Shown: piece by piece, positions 8,358 to 16,902 of the stretch
Position numbering within the stretch: position 1 is the first letter of the stretch
Layout of the letters: each line of letters opens with the position of its first letter
Assembly: GCF_900115775.1 (NCBI RefSeq)
Contig: NZ_FOXS01000001.1
Coordinates: 1,240,001-1,304,000 of the forward strand
Length of the DNA: 64,000 bases
From: Hymenobacter arizonensis
GTDB taxonomy: Bacteria; Bacteroidota; Bacteroidia; Cytophagales; Hymenobacteraceae
Direction: 5' to 3'
Translations under genes and position numbers: made by a program
Notes under the pieces: model-generated
The model's input: the letters and a program-made list of their open reading frames with translations, nothing else
Database searches by the model: none
What the model was told of the DNA's origin: nothing

Positions 8358-8876
8358 CTAAAATCCGCCGGCTTCATCGGCGCTGGGACCGTAGAAACCG
8401 GGCACCGGAATGTCGAGCAAGCGCAGGTACACCGAGAGCTGGCCCCGGTGATGGATGCTGTGGTTCAGGCCCATGATGCGCAAGGCGGCGCCTTTGGGGC
8501 GGTCCATTAGAATCTGGTCGCCGCGATGCAGCTGGAAGTGGTTGGTGAGTTTTTCGTCGTTGCTGCTGTGCAGCGCCTCAATCAGGATGGTGCTGTACTC
8601 GTCGAAACGGCTTAGTAATTCCTCCTTAGACGTGGGCGTGGGGCCGGGCTTGGGGGCATTGGGGTCGAGGAAGTCGCGGGAATTGGCTTGAACAAACAAG
8701 GTTTTGAAAGCCAGCAGGTTCACAACATGGGTTGCCAGCTGCCACAGCGACATGCTCTTGGGGTGGGGCTTGAAGTCGGCCTGTTCGAAAGGCACGCGTT
8801 CGAGCATTTTGCGGGTGTTGGCCAGTTCGTGGTCGAGCTCGGCGAGGATATTTTGCTGGAGGGAGGAGGTGTGCAT
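8358..8876 (-). CDS. DinB family protein
   Basis: The product is a 172-residue four-helix DinB/YfiT-like protein. The three metal-binding His residues are visible: H50 in WQLATHVVNL, then H139 and H143 in LNHSIHHRGQLSVYLR. Many DinB members are predicted thiol (bacillithiol-type) transferases or metal-dependent hydrolases, but the activity of this one is unknown. It is monocistronic and ends in the composite palindrome. The minus-strand MFS gene lies upstream, ending 80 bases before this start, so they may be co-transcribed. Confidence 0.85.
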   Translation of the reverse strand: MHTSSLQQNILAELDHELANTRKMLERVPFEQADFKPHPKSMSLWQLATHVVNLLAFKTLFVQANSRDFLDPNAPKPGPTPTSKEELLSRFDEYSTILIEALHSSNDEKLTNHFQLHRGDQILMDRPKGAALRIMGLNHSIHHRGQLSVYLRLLDIPVPGFYGPSADEAGGF

Positions 8877-8956
8877 GAGGTGGGTTTGGTGGATGGGAGC
8901 ACATGCGGTGGCATGCGCCGTAGAAGAGCAGTGAAGGAGACGCTAAGCCGCCCGAA

Positions 8957-10369
8957 TTACTTTGCCGTAGCGGGGGTGCTGGTCACGGGCGAAGCGGGCG
9001 GCGGGCCGGGCACGGTGCTGGCATCGGCGCCGGTGGTATCGCGCAGTTTTTTGCCGCGCAGCGTAAGCAGAAAGCCCAGCCCGAGGATAAAGAACACAAT
9101 CAGCGAAAGAATGCTGTTGCGCATCGAGCCGGTTATTTGCGCGATAACCCCGAAGGAGAGCGTCCCGATAACGATGCCCAGCTTTTCGACCACGTCGAAA
9201 AAGCTGAAGTAAGCCGCGTTGTTGGGGCTGTTCTCGGGCATAATCTTGGAGTAGGTGCTGCGCGACAGGCTCTGCACGGCGCCCATGGTGAGACCGATAA
9301 CGGCAGCCAGCGCAAAAAATGACCAGCCCTTTTGCACAAAGTAGCCGGCCACGCATATCAGCATCCAGATGAACACGGCCCAGCTCAGGGCCCGGGTGTT
9401 GCCGATGCGCTCCGAGAGCTTGGCAAACAGATACGCCCCCAAAATGCCCACAATCTGCAGCAGCAGGATGGTGATAATCAATGCCTGCGTCTCCAAGTTG
9501 AGGACTTTGTCGCCGAAAATTGTGGCCACGTACATCACGGTTTGCACGCCCATATTGTAGGTGAAATAGGCCAGCAAAAAGCGCTTCAGGTTGGGCTGGT
9601 GCTCGAGTTCGGCCCACACCTTGCCCAGCTCCCGAAAACCGTTCAGTACCCAACTGCTGTCGTTGGTGCTGCCGGCGGGCCGGCCGGGGTCGGCGGGCAG
9701 GGTGGCAAAGGGAATTTGGGCGAAGCCGGCCCACCAAATGCCCGTAAGCAGAAAGCTGAGACGGGTGGCAAATGCTTTTTCCAGCCCGAAGTGTTCGTGG
9801 CCCTCAATGAGCACCAGGCACAGCACCAGCAGAATAACCGAGCCGATGTAGCCCATGGAAAACCCGCGAGCTGATAATGAATCAAATTTTTCCTCCGAGC
9901 TGATTTCCGGCAGGTAAGAATTATAGAACACAATGCTGCCCGAAAAGCCCACCGTAGCCGCGATGAAAACAAACGTGGAAGGCACCAGCGTGCCTTTGGT
10001 GAAGAAGAACAGGCCGGCGCAGGCAGTGGCGCCCAGGTAGCAAAACACCTGCAGAAACAGCTTCTTACGGCCGGAGTAATCGGCCAGCGAAGTCAGAAAC
10101 GGACTGACAATGGCAATCAGCAAGAAGGCAAACGAAATGGCATAAGTCAGCAAGGACGAGCCTGGTAACGTGTAGCCCAGAAAGTTAACGATGTCTTTGC
10201 CTTGGGCATCGACGGCCTGCGTGCCCCAATAAATTGGAAACACGCTGGAAGTAATGACCAGCGGATAAACCGAGTTGGCCCAGTCGTAGAAGGTCCAGCC
10301 GCGGGTGATGCGCTTGTTGTCTTTTTCAACGGCGCTGGTAGCAGCCGTGACAGGTGTGGTGGGGGCCAT
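8957..10369 (-). CDS. MFS transporter, UMF1 family
   Basis: This 470-residue inner-membrane protein has about 12 hydrophobic helices. The N-terminus carries RGWTFYDWANSVYPLVI, the YDWANS signature of the UMF1 (Atg22-like) branch of the major facilitator superfamily. A cytoplasmic-loop motif LADYSGRKKLF follows near residue 95, and its partial repeat ASERIGNTRALSW-like segment (LSERIGNT) appears in the second half. A Pro/Thr/Ala-rich tail ends the protein. The substrate is unknown; Bacteroidota UMF1 members are common and uncharacterised. The ATG at 10369 lies just before the conserved region; the upstream extension to 10477 is unlike the family. Confidence 0.88.
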   Translation of the reverse strand: MAPTTPVTAATSAVEKDNKRITRGWTFYDWANSVYPLVITSSVFPIYWGTQAVDAQGKDIVNFLGYTLPGSSLLTYAISFAFLLIAIVSPFLTSLADYSGRKKLFLQVFCYLGATACAGLFFFTKGTLVPSTFVFIAATVGFSGSIVFYNSYLPEISSEEKFDSLSARGFSMGYIGSVILLVLCLVLIEGHEHFGLEKAFATRLSFLLTGIWWAGFAQIPFATLPADPGRPAGSTNDSSWVLNGFRELGKVWAELEHQPNLKRFLLAYFTYNMGVQTVMYVATIFGDKVLNLETQALIITILLLQIVGILGAYLFAKLSERIGNTRALSWAVFIWMLICVAGYFVQKGWSFFALAAVIGLTMGAVQSLSRSTYSKIMPENSPNNAAYFSFFDVVEKLGIVIGTLSFGVIAQITGSMRNSILSLIVFFILGLGFLLTLRGKKLRDTTGADASTVPGPPPASPVTSTPATAK

Positions 10370-10510
10370 GAGCAAGGGCGCAAATTGGTGCGAATACGCC
10401 GGGCAAGGTAACGGGTTTTGGGCGCTTGCGTTGCGGCGTAGCACAGCGATAACACCGCGGCCACGCCCCAGCTTCAATCACATATAAGCTCCACAGCCTG
10501 ATTGCGAACC

Positions 10511-10518
10511 TACCTTAG
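10511..10518 (+). promoter_or_regulatory. TAnnTTTG-like element before secreted unknown gene
   Basis: TACCTTAG lies 32 bases upstream of the ATG at 10551. It resembles other TAnCTTnG words just upstream of genes in this window. No convincing -33 element was identified. Confidence 0.3.
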
Positions 10519-10550
10519 CAGAACAATAATTAGATTTATTTCTGCCTACG

Positions 10551-10979
10551 ATGCGCTATTTGCTCATTTTGATGGGGTTGACTTTCTCAACTTCTGCTTT
10601 TGCCCAGACCGGCAACCCGGTCATCGACAGCCCCGCGGCCTACCGCGAGCAAGGCCTGCACAGCCCCGAGCATGCCCGCCTGGTGCGTGAGCTGCTGCGC
10701 TACGAGCTGCGCAACTTGCGCAGCTTGGTGGCCAGCCAGGTGCAGGTGCGGCCCGAAGGCTACACTTTCACATTTACCAATCGCGCCACGATAGCCGAAA
10801 TCACAGAAGGCACCTACACGATGACCTATTACAACGCGCAAAGCCAAGTTGTCGGCGCTACCAAAGGCCGCTTTGGAGGGTTGGCACCGGGCGCCAGCCG
10901 CAACCAGTCGGTCACCTTTGCGCGGCCCGCCGACACGGCACGCACAGAAATAAGTGTGACCACGGTACAAGCTGAATAA
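10551..10979 (+). CDS. Small secreted protein of unknown function
   Basis: This 142-residue protein has a clear signal peptide (MRYLLILMGLTFSTSAFAQ, cleavage after FAQ near residue 19). The mature part has a helical stretch with charged residues (HARLVRELLRYELRNLRSL) followed by a beta-rich half (EGYTFTFTNRATIAEITEGT and TMTYYNAQSQVVG). No domain is recognised. It stands alone between the divergent MFS gene and a terminator shared with the tRNA. Confidence 0.65.
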   Translation: MRYLLILMGLTFSTSAFAQTGNPVIDSPAAYREQGLHSPEHARLVRELLRYELRNLRSLVASQVQVRPEGYTFTFTNRATIAEITEGTYTMTYYNAQSQVVGATKGRFGGLAPGASRNQSVTFARPADTARTEISVTTVQAE

Positions 10980-11008
10980 ACCCTAAACATTGGTTACAAA
11001 ACCCAATA

Positions 11009-11043
11009 AAAAAGCCCGTTTCATAAGATGAAACGGGCTTTTT
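11009..11043. terminator. Bidirectional terminator between unknown gene and tRNA-Ser
   Basis: AAAAAGCCCGTTTCAT pairs with ATGAAACGGGCTTTTT around a 3-base loop. A runs on one side and T runs on the other make it work for both the plus-strand gene and the minus-strand tRNA. Confidence 0.85.
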
Positions 11044-11044
11044 G

Positions 11045-11132
11045 CTGAGGGGATGGGATTCGAACCCACGATGACCTTTTGAGCCATACACACTTTCCAG
11101 GCGTGCTCCTTCGACCACTCGGACACCCCTCA
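11045..11132 (-). tRNA. tRNA-Ser (anticodon GGA)
   Basis: The minus strand folds into an 88-base class II tRNA. The acceptor stem TGAGGGG/CCCCTCA is followed by discriminator G. The anticodon arm CACGC-CTGGAAA-GTGTG carries GGA. A long variable arm, typical of serine tRNAs, precedes the T arm GTGGG-TTCGAAT-CCCAT (one G-T). The 3' CCA is not encoded (CAA follows). A strong terminator lies directly downstream. Confidence 0.95.
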
Positions 11133-11168
11133 AGGATGGTGGTTGGTGGCGCAAAGATAGGGCGCAAC

Positions 11169-11231
11169 AATGAGCATTGAGCAATGTGGAATGAACAATT
11201 AACGCGGGCGGCTTATTGCTCAATGCTCATT
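11169..11231. repeat. Inverted repeat upstream of tRNA-Ser
   Basis: AATGAGCATTGAGCAAT (11169-11185) is the exact reverse complement of ATTGCTCAATGCTCATT (11215-11231), with further ATTCATTGCTCATTG words up to 11246. It sits between the asparaginase stop and the tRNA. Confidence 0.65.
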
Positions 11232-11248
11232 ATTCATTGCTCATTGAT

Positions 11249-12334
11249 TTACAGCGTGATTTCGCCGCGCAGGTCCTGAGTGAGCAGCTGCCGGGTACGC
11301 TCCTCCCCCAGCCCGAGACCGAGCACAAACATGAGCTTGGTAACGGCCGCTTCGGTCGTGATGTCGTCGCCGCCGATGATGCCCAAGTCCGCGAAATGGG
11401 CGCTGGTTTCGTATTTGCCCTGCACCACGCGGCCTTCCTCGCACTGGCTCACGTTTAGCAGCCACACGCCGCGGGCGCGGGCCGCGGCCAGGCACTGCAA
11501 AAACCACGGAGCCGTGGGCGCATTGCCCGAGCCGTAGGTTTCGAGCACGCAGCCTCGCAGGCCGGCAACGCCCAGAATGGCCGATACCACGGCCTCAGTG
11601 ATGCCCGGAAACAAGCGCAGCACGGCCACGCCGGTTTCGAGGTTGGTATGCACCTGGAGGCGGGCACCGGGCAGCAGGCGGATGCTTTTGTCGTCGAAAT
11701 CCAGGCCAATGCCCGCCCGGGCCAGCGGCGGGTAGTTCTCGCTTCTGAAAGCGGCAAACTGCTGGCTTTCCACTTTTTTGGCCCGGGTGCCGCGAATTAG
11801 AATGTCGTTGAAAAACACAGACACCTCGGGCACGCGCACCGTGTGGGCCCGCGGGTGCCGGGCGGCTGCAATTTCCAGGGCCGTGATGATGTTGCGCTGC
11901 GCATCGGAACGGTTGGCGCCCACCGGTACCTGCGCCCCGGTGAACACCACCGGTTTGCCTAGGTGCTCAAGCACGTAGCTGAGCGCTGCGGCGGAGTATG
12001 CCATGGTGTCGGTGCCGTGCAGCACCACAAACCCGTCGAAATCGGCGTAGTGACGGCCAATGAGCTGGGCCAGAAACAGCCAGTCGGCGGGCGTCACGTT
12101 GCTGCTGTCGATGGGCTCGGGCAGGCTGAGCAGGGACAGCTGAAACGGCAGCCGGGCCAGCTCGGGCATCTTGCGGTCGAGGCGCCGGAACTGCATGGGC
12201 ACCAGCTCGCCTTTGCGGTTCACGGCCATGCCTACGGTGCCGCCCGTGTAGATGATGAGGAGCCGCGGAGCGGCGGTATTGGCGGGGTCGACGCGGGTGG
12301 GAAGGGGCAGCAGCGGCAGTTCGAGGTCGGGCAT
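11249..12334 (-). CDS. ansA: Type I L-asparaginase
   Basis: The 361-residue cytoplasmic-type asparaginase hydrolyses L-asparagine to aspartate and ammonia (EC 3.5.1.1). The first catalytic motif, LLIIYTGGTVGM, places the nucleophile at T30. The second, VVLHGTDTMAYSAAALS, supplies T108-D109. YGSGNAP near residue 260 and the C-terminal segment are typical of AnsA-type enzymes. No signal peptide is seen, consistent with the low-affinity cytoplasmic form. The ATG at 12334 is chosen: the frame continues upstream to 12859, but that extension is translated repeat DNA and antisense to mqo. It is divergent from mqo. Confidence 0.93.
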   Translation of the reverse strand: MPDLELPLLPLPTRVDPANTAAPRLLIIYTGGTVGMAVNRKGELVPMQFRRLDRKMPELARLPFQLSLLSLPEPIDSSNVTPADWLFLAQLIGRHYADFDGFVVLHGTDTMAYSAAALSYVLEHLGKPVVFTGAQVPVGANRSDAQRNIITALEIAAARHPRAHTVRVPEVSVFFNDILIRGTRAKKVESQQFAAFRSENYPPLARAGIGLDFDDKSIRLLPGARLQVHTNLETGVAVLRLFPGITEAVVSAILGVAGLRGCVLETYGSGNAPTAPWFLQCLAAARARGVWLLNVSQCEEGRVVQGKYETSAHFADLGIIGGDDITTEAAVTKLMFVLGLGLGEERTRQLLTQDLRGEITL

Positions 12335-12358
12335 GGGTGGGATGGGAAAGCAATACAG

Positions 12359-12553
12359 AACGGTCAAACTCCCCTCCTTAGTAAGGAGGGGATGTTCGAG
12401 CCAACGGCTCGAACGGGGGTGGTTGAACTCGTTGAACGACACCCGAACGACTCGCAGTAGAATCGTTCTTTCTTCGTTCAACGAGTTCAACCACCCCAGC
12501 TGGCACTTTGCGCCAGCATCCCCTCCTCGTCTGAGGAGGGGAGTTTTACCGTT
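12359..12553. repeat. Nested palindromic repeat between ansA and mqo
   Basis: Outer arms AACGGTCAAACTCCCCTCC (12359) and GGAGGGGAGTTTTACCGTT (to 12553) are near-perfect reverse complements. Inside them are a second pair (GGTGGTTGAACTCGTTGAACGA against TCGTTCAACGAGTTCAACCACC) and small local hairpins (CCCCTCCTTAGTAAGGAGGGG; TTCGAGCCAACGGCTCGAA; CCCCTCCTCGTCTGAGGAGGGG). It fills most of the 313-base divergent gap. Confidence 0.8.
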
Positions 12554-12647
12554 CACCTTCGCAAGGTAGCTACTGGTTTTTTTCAGGAACAAACAGCCCT
12601 GCACGGCTGGCCTCCGTATTGCCTGCGGCCTTTCCCTTAATTTTTCT

Positions 12648-14153
12648 ATGACCCCAACGGACCAAAATCCCGCCAAACCCGTGACTGATGTTGTCCTCAT
12701 CGGCGCGGGCATTATGAGTGCTACGCTGGGCGTGCTGCTCAAATCCCTTGACCCCAACCTGACCATTGCTGTGTATGAGCGCCTCGACGCGGTGGCCGCC
12801 GAAAGCTCCGACGCCTGGAACAACGCCGGCACCGGGCACTCGGCCTTCTGCGAGCTCAACTACACGCCGGAGCGCCCCGATGGCAGCATCGACATTTCGA
12901 AAGCCGACAAGATTGCCGAGCAGTTTGAGATGAGCAAGCAGTTTTGGGCCTCCCTGGTGCATGAGGGCAAGCTGCCCGACCCCACCACGTTTATTCAGAG
13001 CATTCCGCACATGAGCTTTGTGTGGGGCGCCGACAACGTGAACTACCTGCGCAAGCGCTACGAGTCGCTGCTACACTCGCCCCTGTTCAAAGGCATGGAG
13101 TTCAGCGAGGACCCCGCCCAGATTGCCAACTGGATTCCGCTGGTGATGGACGGCCGCGATGCCACCGAGCCCGTGGCCGCCACCCACATGCCTATTGGCA
13201 CCGATGTTAACTTTGGCTCGCTAACCCGCTGCCTGTTCAAGCATTTGAAGGAGCAGCCCGGTGTGGAGTTTCACCTGGGCCACGAGGTGGAGGACTTCCG
13301 GCGCAAGGCCGATGGCATCTGGCGCATAAAAGTTAAAGACCTGGCCACCCGCCAGGACCGCATTGTGCGGGCGCGCTTTGTGTTTATCGGGGCCGGGGGC
13401 GGCACGCTGCCTCTGCTCGACAAAACGAATATTCCCGAGGCCAACGGCTACGGCGGCTTCCCCGTGAGCGGGCAGTGGCTGAAGTGCCGTAACCCCGAGG
13501 TCATTGCTCAGCACCAAGCCAAGGTCTACGGCAAACCGGCTTTGGGTTCGCCGCCCATGTCGATGCCCCACCTCGACACGCGCCAAATAAACGGCCAGAA
13601 AGAGCTGCTGTTTGGGCCCTACGCGGGCTTCACCACCAAGTTTCTGAAGAAGGGCTCTTACACCGATTTGTTCCGCTCCATCGAAGTGGGCAACATTCGG
13701 CCGCTGCTCTACGCTGGCGCCCGCAACCTTGGCCTGACGCGCTACCTCATTGGCCAGGTGCTGCAATCGCCGCAGGAGCGCACGGCCGTGCTCCGCGAAT
13801 ACTACCCCAAAGCCAACCCAGCCGATTGGCAGTTGGAAGTGGCGGGCAAGCGCGTGCAGGTCATCAAAAAAGATAAAAAGGTGGGCGGCGTACTCGAGTT
13901 CGGCACCGAGATGGTGACTTCAGCCGATGGCTCGGTGGCGGCGCTCCTTGGGGCCTCGCCGGGGGCCAGCACGGCCGTGGCCATCATGTTCGATTTGGTG
14001 CAGAAGTGCTTCTCGGAGCGCGTGGCTACTCCCGAGTGGCAGGCGCGCTTGCGCGAGCTGGTGCCTTCCTTTGGCGAGCGCATGGCCACCGACCCTGCCC
14101 TCACGGCAGCCGTGCGCGAGCGCAGCCAGCGGGTGTTGCAGCTGGCGGGCTAA
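12648..14153 (+). CDS. mqo: Malate:quinone oxidoreductase
   Basis: This 501-residue FAD enzyme oxidises L-malate to oxaloacetate and passes electrons to the quinone pool at the inner membrane (EC 1.1.5.4). The FAD-binding start VVLIGAGIMSATLGVLLKSL, followed by ERLDAVAAESSDAWNNAGTG, is diagnostic of MQO. ANYTPE-like FCELNYTPE and the C-terminal LLGASPGASTAVAIMFDL segment also match. The length is as expected (about 500). It starts at the ATG beyond the nested repeat and ends shortly before a stem-loop and the ohrR gene. Confidence 0.95.
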   Translation: MTPTDQNPAKPVTDVVLIGAGIMSATLGVLLKSLDPNLTIAVYERLDAVAAESSDAWNNAGTGHSAFCELNYTPERPDGSIDISKADKIAEQFEMSKQFWASLVHEGKLPDPTTFIQSIPHMSFVWGADNVNYLRKRYESLLHSPLFKGMEFSEDPAQIANWIPLVMDGRDATEPVAATHMPIGTDVNFGSLTRCLFKHLKEQPGVEFHLGHEVEDFRRKADGIWRIKVKDLATRQDRIVRARFVFIGAGGGTLPLLDKTNIPEANGYGGFPVSGQWLKCRNPEVIAQHQAKVYGKPALGSPPMSMPHLDTRQINGQKELLFGPYAGFTTKFLKKGSYTDLFRSIEVGNIRPLLYAGARNLGLTRYLIGQVLQSPQERTAVLREYYPKANPADWQLEVAGKRVQVIKKDKKVGGVLEFGTEMVTSADGSVAALLGASPGASTAVAIMFDLVQKCFSERVATPEWQARLRELVPSFGERMATDPALTAAVRERSQRVLQLAG

Positions 14154-14196
14154 TTCGCTCTAGTTAGCCTGCGACAAGCTATTGAAACCACAGTCG

Positions 14197-14240
14197 AATA
14201 AAACTAATCAGCTGTCTATCAGCAGCTGGTTAGTTTTATT
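14197..14240 (+). terminator. Stem-loop after mqo
   Basis: AATAAAACTAATCAGCTG (14197-14214) pairs over 18 bases, one G-U, with CAGCTGGTTAGTTTTATT (14223-14240) around an 8-base loop. It separates mqo from ohrR. Confidence 0.65.
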
Positions 14241-14242
14241 TA

Positions 14243-14264
14243 TTAATTGATTGTACACAATTAA
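14243..14264. promoter_or_regulatory. Candidate OhrR operator
   Basis: TTAATTG (14243-14249) and CAATTAA (14258-14264) are reverse complements, with ATTGT-AC-ACAAT nested inside. It lies 32 bases before the ohrR ATG. Known OhrR operators are AT-rich palindromes of the TACAATT/AATTGTA kind, so autoregulation is plausible. Confidence 0.4.
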
Positions 14265-14295
14265 AACTTACGCAACTAATTATAGTTTCACCATC

Positions 14296-14745
14296 ATGGA
14301 TAAGATTCCGGAAAGTGCGCCAAACCCCTTGCTCAAGCTGGATAATCAGCTGTGCTTCTCGGTGTATGCCCTCTCGCGGCTCATCACGAAAACTTACCAA
14401 CCCTTACTGGAGCAGTTGGACGTGACGTACCCTCAGTATCTAGTGCTGCTGGTGTTATGGGAGCACAATACGCTGTCGGTGAAGCAGCTGGGCGAGAAGC
14501 TACTGCTTGATTCCGGTACCCTTACGCCCCTGCTTAAGCGCATGGAACAGCGCCAGTGGCTAAGCCGGCAGCGCGACCCGCGCGATGAACGGTCGGTGGT
14601 GGTTACGCTGACCGATGCGGGCCGCGGCCTGGAGCGTAACGCCCAGCAAATTCCGGAGCAGGTAGCCGAACGCCTGCAGATGGCTCCACCCGAACTGGCA
14701 GTTCTGCGCACCCAGCTCCAGCAACTGGTCACCCTATTGACTTAA
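14296..14745 (+). CDS. ohrR: MarR-family organic hydroperoxide sensor (OhrR-like)
   Basis: This 149-residue MarR-type winged-helix repressor has the reactive cysteine of OhrR at C20 in LDNQLCFSVYALSRLI. The DNA-binding helix region (LGEKLLLDSGTLTPLLKRME) and the wing (RQRDPRDERSVVVTLTDAG) follow. In this family, oxidation of the cysteine by organic peroxides releases DNA and turns on ohr. It lies 53 bases upstream of ohr on the same strand, which strongly supports the assignment. The ATG at 14296 gives the family N-terminus; an in-frame TTG at 14251 falls inside the candidate operator. Confidence 0.9.
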   Translation: MDKIPESAPNPLLKLDNQLCFSVYALSRLITKTYQPLLEQLDVTYPQYLVLLVLWEHNTLSVKQLGEKLLLDSGTLTPLLKRMEQRQWLSRQRDPRDERSVVVTLTDAGRGLERNAQQIPEQVAERLQMAPPELAVLRTQLQQLVTLLT

Positions 14746-14798
14746 AAATTAGACGTTTTCACTTTACCTGCATTACCCTTTTACCCTTACCAAGCCCA

Positions 14799-15230
14799 AT
14801 GAGCATTCAACGCCTGTACACCGCCAAAGCCAAAACCACCGGGGGCCGCGACGGCCGCGCCATCTCTTCCGACAACGTAATTGACCTGCCCCTGAGCACG
14901 CCCAAAGAAATGGGCGGCCCCGGCAAACCAAACACCACCAACCCCGAGCAGCTATTCGCCGCCGGCTACTCGGCCTGCTTCGACGGCGCCCTGAACCTGG
15001 TGGCTCGCCTGAGCAAAATGCCCATCACCGGCAGCACTGTGGAGGCCGATGTAAGCTTCGGCAAAGACGGTGAGAACTTCGGCCTGGCCGTTGACCTTAT
15101 CGTGAACATCCCCAACCTCGACCAGCAGCAGGCCGAAGCGCTGGTAGCCAAAGCCCACGAGGTGTGCCCCTACTCGCGCGCCACCCGCGGCAACATCGAA
15201 GTGACGCTGACAACGACGACTAACTCATAA
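14799..15230 (+). CDS. ohr: Organic hydroperoxide resistance protein Ohr
   Basis: The 143-residue Ohr/OsmC thiol peroxidase reduces organic hydroperoxides using a cysteine pair. C60 in GYSACFDGALNL and C123 in HEVCPYSRATRGN are the catalytic and resolving residues, and the start MSIQRLYTAKAKTTGGRDG is typical of Ohr rather than OsmC. The length matches the family (about 140). It forms a two-gene unit with ohrR and ends at a very strong terminator. Confidence 0.95.
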   Translation: MSIQRLYTAKAKTTGGRDGRAISSDNVIDLPLSTPKEMGGPGKPNTTNPEQLFAAGYSACFDGALNLVARLSKMPITGSTVEADVSFGKDGENFGLAVDLIVNIPNLDQQQAEALVAKAHEVCPYSRATRGNIEVTLTTTTNS

Positions 15231-15283
15231 GCACGTTTTGTGGGACAATCGTCCCTCGACTCGGGTCTTATCTTAGTGTTACC

Positions 15284-15332
15284 AAACAGGCCGTTGGGCC
15301 GAGCGCAGTGCTCGGCCCAACGGCCTGTTTTT
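15284..15332 (+). terminator. Strong terminator after ohr
   Basis: A perfect 21-bp stem (15284-15304 with 15310-15330) with a 5-base loop is followed by T residues. It can also serve the convergent minus-strand SDR gene, which ends at 15383. Confidence 0.9.
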
Positions 15333-15382
15333 GTATTAGCGCAGTGATGGCGCAAGCTTAGTTAAAGCTTACTCAGGTTGCT

Positions 15383-16120
15383 TTAGTGGTTATTCATCTG
15401 TCGAAACCGCTCGTCCAGTTCGGCGCGCGATGCCAGCCGGGCCGCTTCCGAAGTGCCGTAGCCGACCTCCTGCTCGCCAGCGGCGAGGCGGGCCATTACG
15501 GAATCGGCAAAGTCGTCGACGGGCACGCCGAAGGTGTGCAGGCCGGGGCCACCCAGGTCGGTGTCCACAGCCGGGGGCACAATTTCGAGCACCGCAATGC
15601 CCGTAGGTGCCAACTGGTGGCGCAGCGACAGCGTGAACGAATGCAGAGCCGCCTTGGTGGCGCTGTAAATGGGCGCGAAGGCCGCTGGCGCAAAGGACAA
15701 GCCCGAGGTAACGTTGATGATATAGGACTGCGGCTGCTGGCGCAGATGCGGAATGGCCAGCGTGGCCAGGTGCATGGGCGCTTCCACGTTGATTACAAGC
15801 TCCTGACGGCGAACGTCCCACTCCTCGGCGTCGTCGGCCAGTTGGATGCGGTTTTGTACGCCGGCGTTGTTCACCAGCACATTCAGGGCTGGAAAAGTCG
15901 CCGTGGCCCATCGGATAAGCTCGACGCGGTCGGCGGCATTGGCGAGGTCGCAGACGTGGGTGATGAGGGCCGGATATTGCTGCTGCGCCTCGGCCAGCTT
16001 ATCGGCGCGGCGGCCACAGACAATGACCTGGCTGCCGGCCTGCAGGAAGCGGGCCGCCAGCGCCAGGCCTATGCCGGAAGCGCCGCCCGTGAGCAAGATG
16101 GTGTTATTGGATAAGTTCAT
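15383..16120 (-). CDS. Short-chain dehydrogenase/reductase (DltE-like)
   Basis: The protein has 245 residues and a classical SDR fold. TGGASGIGLALAARFL is the NAD(P)-binding glycine motif, VLVNNAGVQNRIQL the structural NNAG, and YSATKAALHSF the catalytic Tyr-x3-Lys. The spacing and the PPAVDTDLGG segment resemble DltE/YbbO-type oxidoreductases. The substrate is unknown. It starts at the ATG at 16120, is monocistronic, and is divergent from the GNAT gene. Confidence 0.88.
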   Translation of the reverse strand: MNLSNNTILLTGGASGIGLALAARFLQAGSQVIVCGRRADKLAEAQQQYPALITHVCDLANAADRVELIRWATATFPALNVLVNNAGVQNRIQLADDAEEWDVRRQELVINVEAPMHLATLAIPHLRQQPQSYIINVTSGLSFAPAAFAPIYSATKAALHSFTLSLRHQLAPTGIAVLEIVPPAVDTDLGGPGLHTFGVPVDDFADSVMARLAAGEQEVGYGTSEAARLASRAELDERFRQMNNH

Positions 16121-16203
16121 GAAAGGAAGGGGATGAATAGGGAAAGAATGGCGTTAACATACTCCTACGGTAGATAGTTAGCTAGGTAGGCTGGTGCGCG
16201 CCT

Positions 16204-16211
16204 TACCTTGC
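16204..16211 (+). promoter_or_regulatory. TAnnTTTG-like element before GNAT gene
   Basis: TACCTTGC lies 41 bases upstream of the ATG at 16253 and fits the recurring upstream word seen elsewhere in the window. Confidence 0.3.
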
Positions 16212-16252
16212 GGGCTTATTTTCGGCCTTGTTCTCCGCACTACGCGCTTTAT

Positions 16253-16807
16253 ATGATTGCATTGGAACCCTTCACCCCCGCCGACTTCGACCAGCTGATA
16301 GAATGGGTTGCCGATGAGCGGCTAATGAAAGAATGGAGCGGCTCGATGTTTTCGTTTCCGCTCACCAGGGCGGGGCTCGAATGGTACATTGAAGGTTCCA
16401 ACAATTTGGCCGACCCCAGCGTGTTCATTTACAAAGCCGTTGATTCCAAAACGGGCGTCACGGTGGGGCACATTTCCCTGGGCGGCATCAGCCAGCGCGA
16501 CCGCGCCGGGCGTCTCACCCGCGTGCTGGTGGGCAACACCACCGAGCGCCGCCGCGGCATCTGCCAGGGCATGGTGAAGGCCCTGCTGCGCATCGGGTTC
16601 GAAGACCTGAAATTGCACCGCATCAGCCTGGGAGTATATGACTTTAACCACGCGGCCATCAACTGCTACTTGAAATCTGGATTTAAGCAGGAAGGCGTGA
16701 TGCGCGACGTGGTACGCCACGGCGATGGCTACTGGAGCCTCATCGAAATGGGCATTCTAGAAGACGAGTGGCGCGCCCTACAAAAGCCGAGTAGCCACCT
16801 TGCCTAA
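16253..16807 (+). CDS. GNAT family N-acetyltransferase (paralog 1)
   Basis: This 184-residue GNAT protein has the acetyl-CoA binding loop in ERRRGICQGMVKALL (Q/RxxGxG/A-like, here R-R-G-I-C-Q-G) and the C-terminal RISLGVYDFNHAAINCYLKSGF typical of RimJ/RimL-type acetyltransferases. It shares most of its second half with the GNAT gene at 25650, including the runs MVKALL-IGFE and ISLGVYDFN. The acceptor is unknown. The ATG at 16253 begins directly at the domain; the frame extends upstream to 16208 without family similarity. Confidence 0.88.
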   Translation: MIALEPFTPADFDQLIEWVADERLMKEWSGSMFSFPLTRAGLEWYIEGSNNLADPSVFIYKAVDSKTGVTVGHISLGGISQRDRAGRLTRVLVGNTTERRRGICQGMVKALLRIGFEDLKLHRISLGVYDFNHAAINCYLKSGFKQEGVMRDVVRHGDGYWSLIEMGILEDEWRALQKPSSHLA

Positions 16808-16902
16808 GCGCCAGTCAGTGCGGCATTGGCTGGCAGCTCGGCCTATTCAGAAATAAGCAGTACATTGATTCTGCGATTTCTGATATTAGGCTCTTTTCAC
16901 TG

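Noticed and set aside
12335..12859. A 175-residue N-terminal extension of asparaginase
   Set aside because: It is translated repeat DNA and antisense to mqo.
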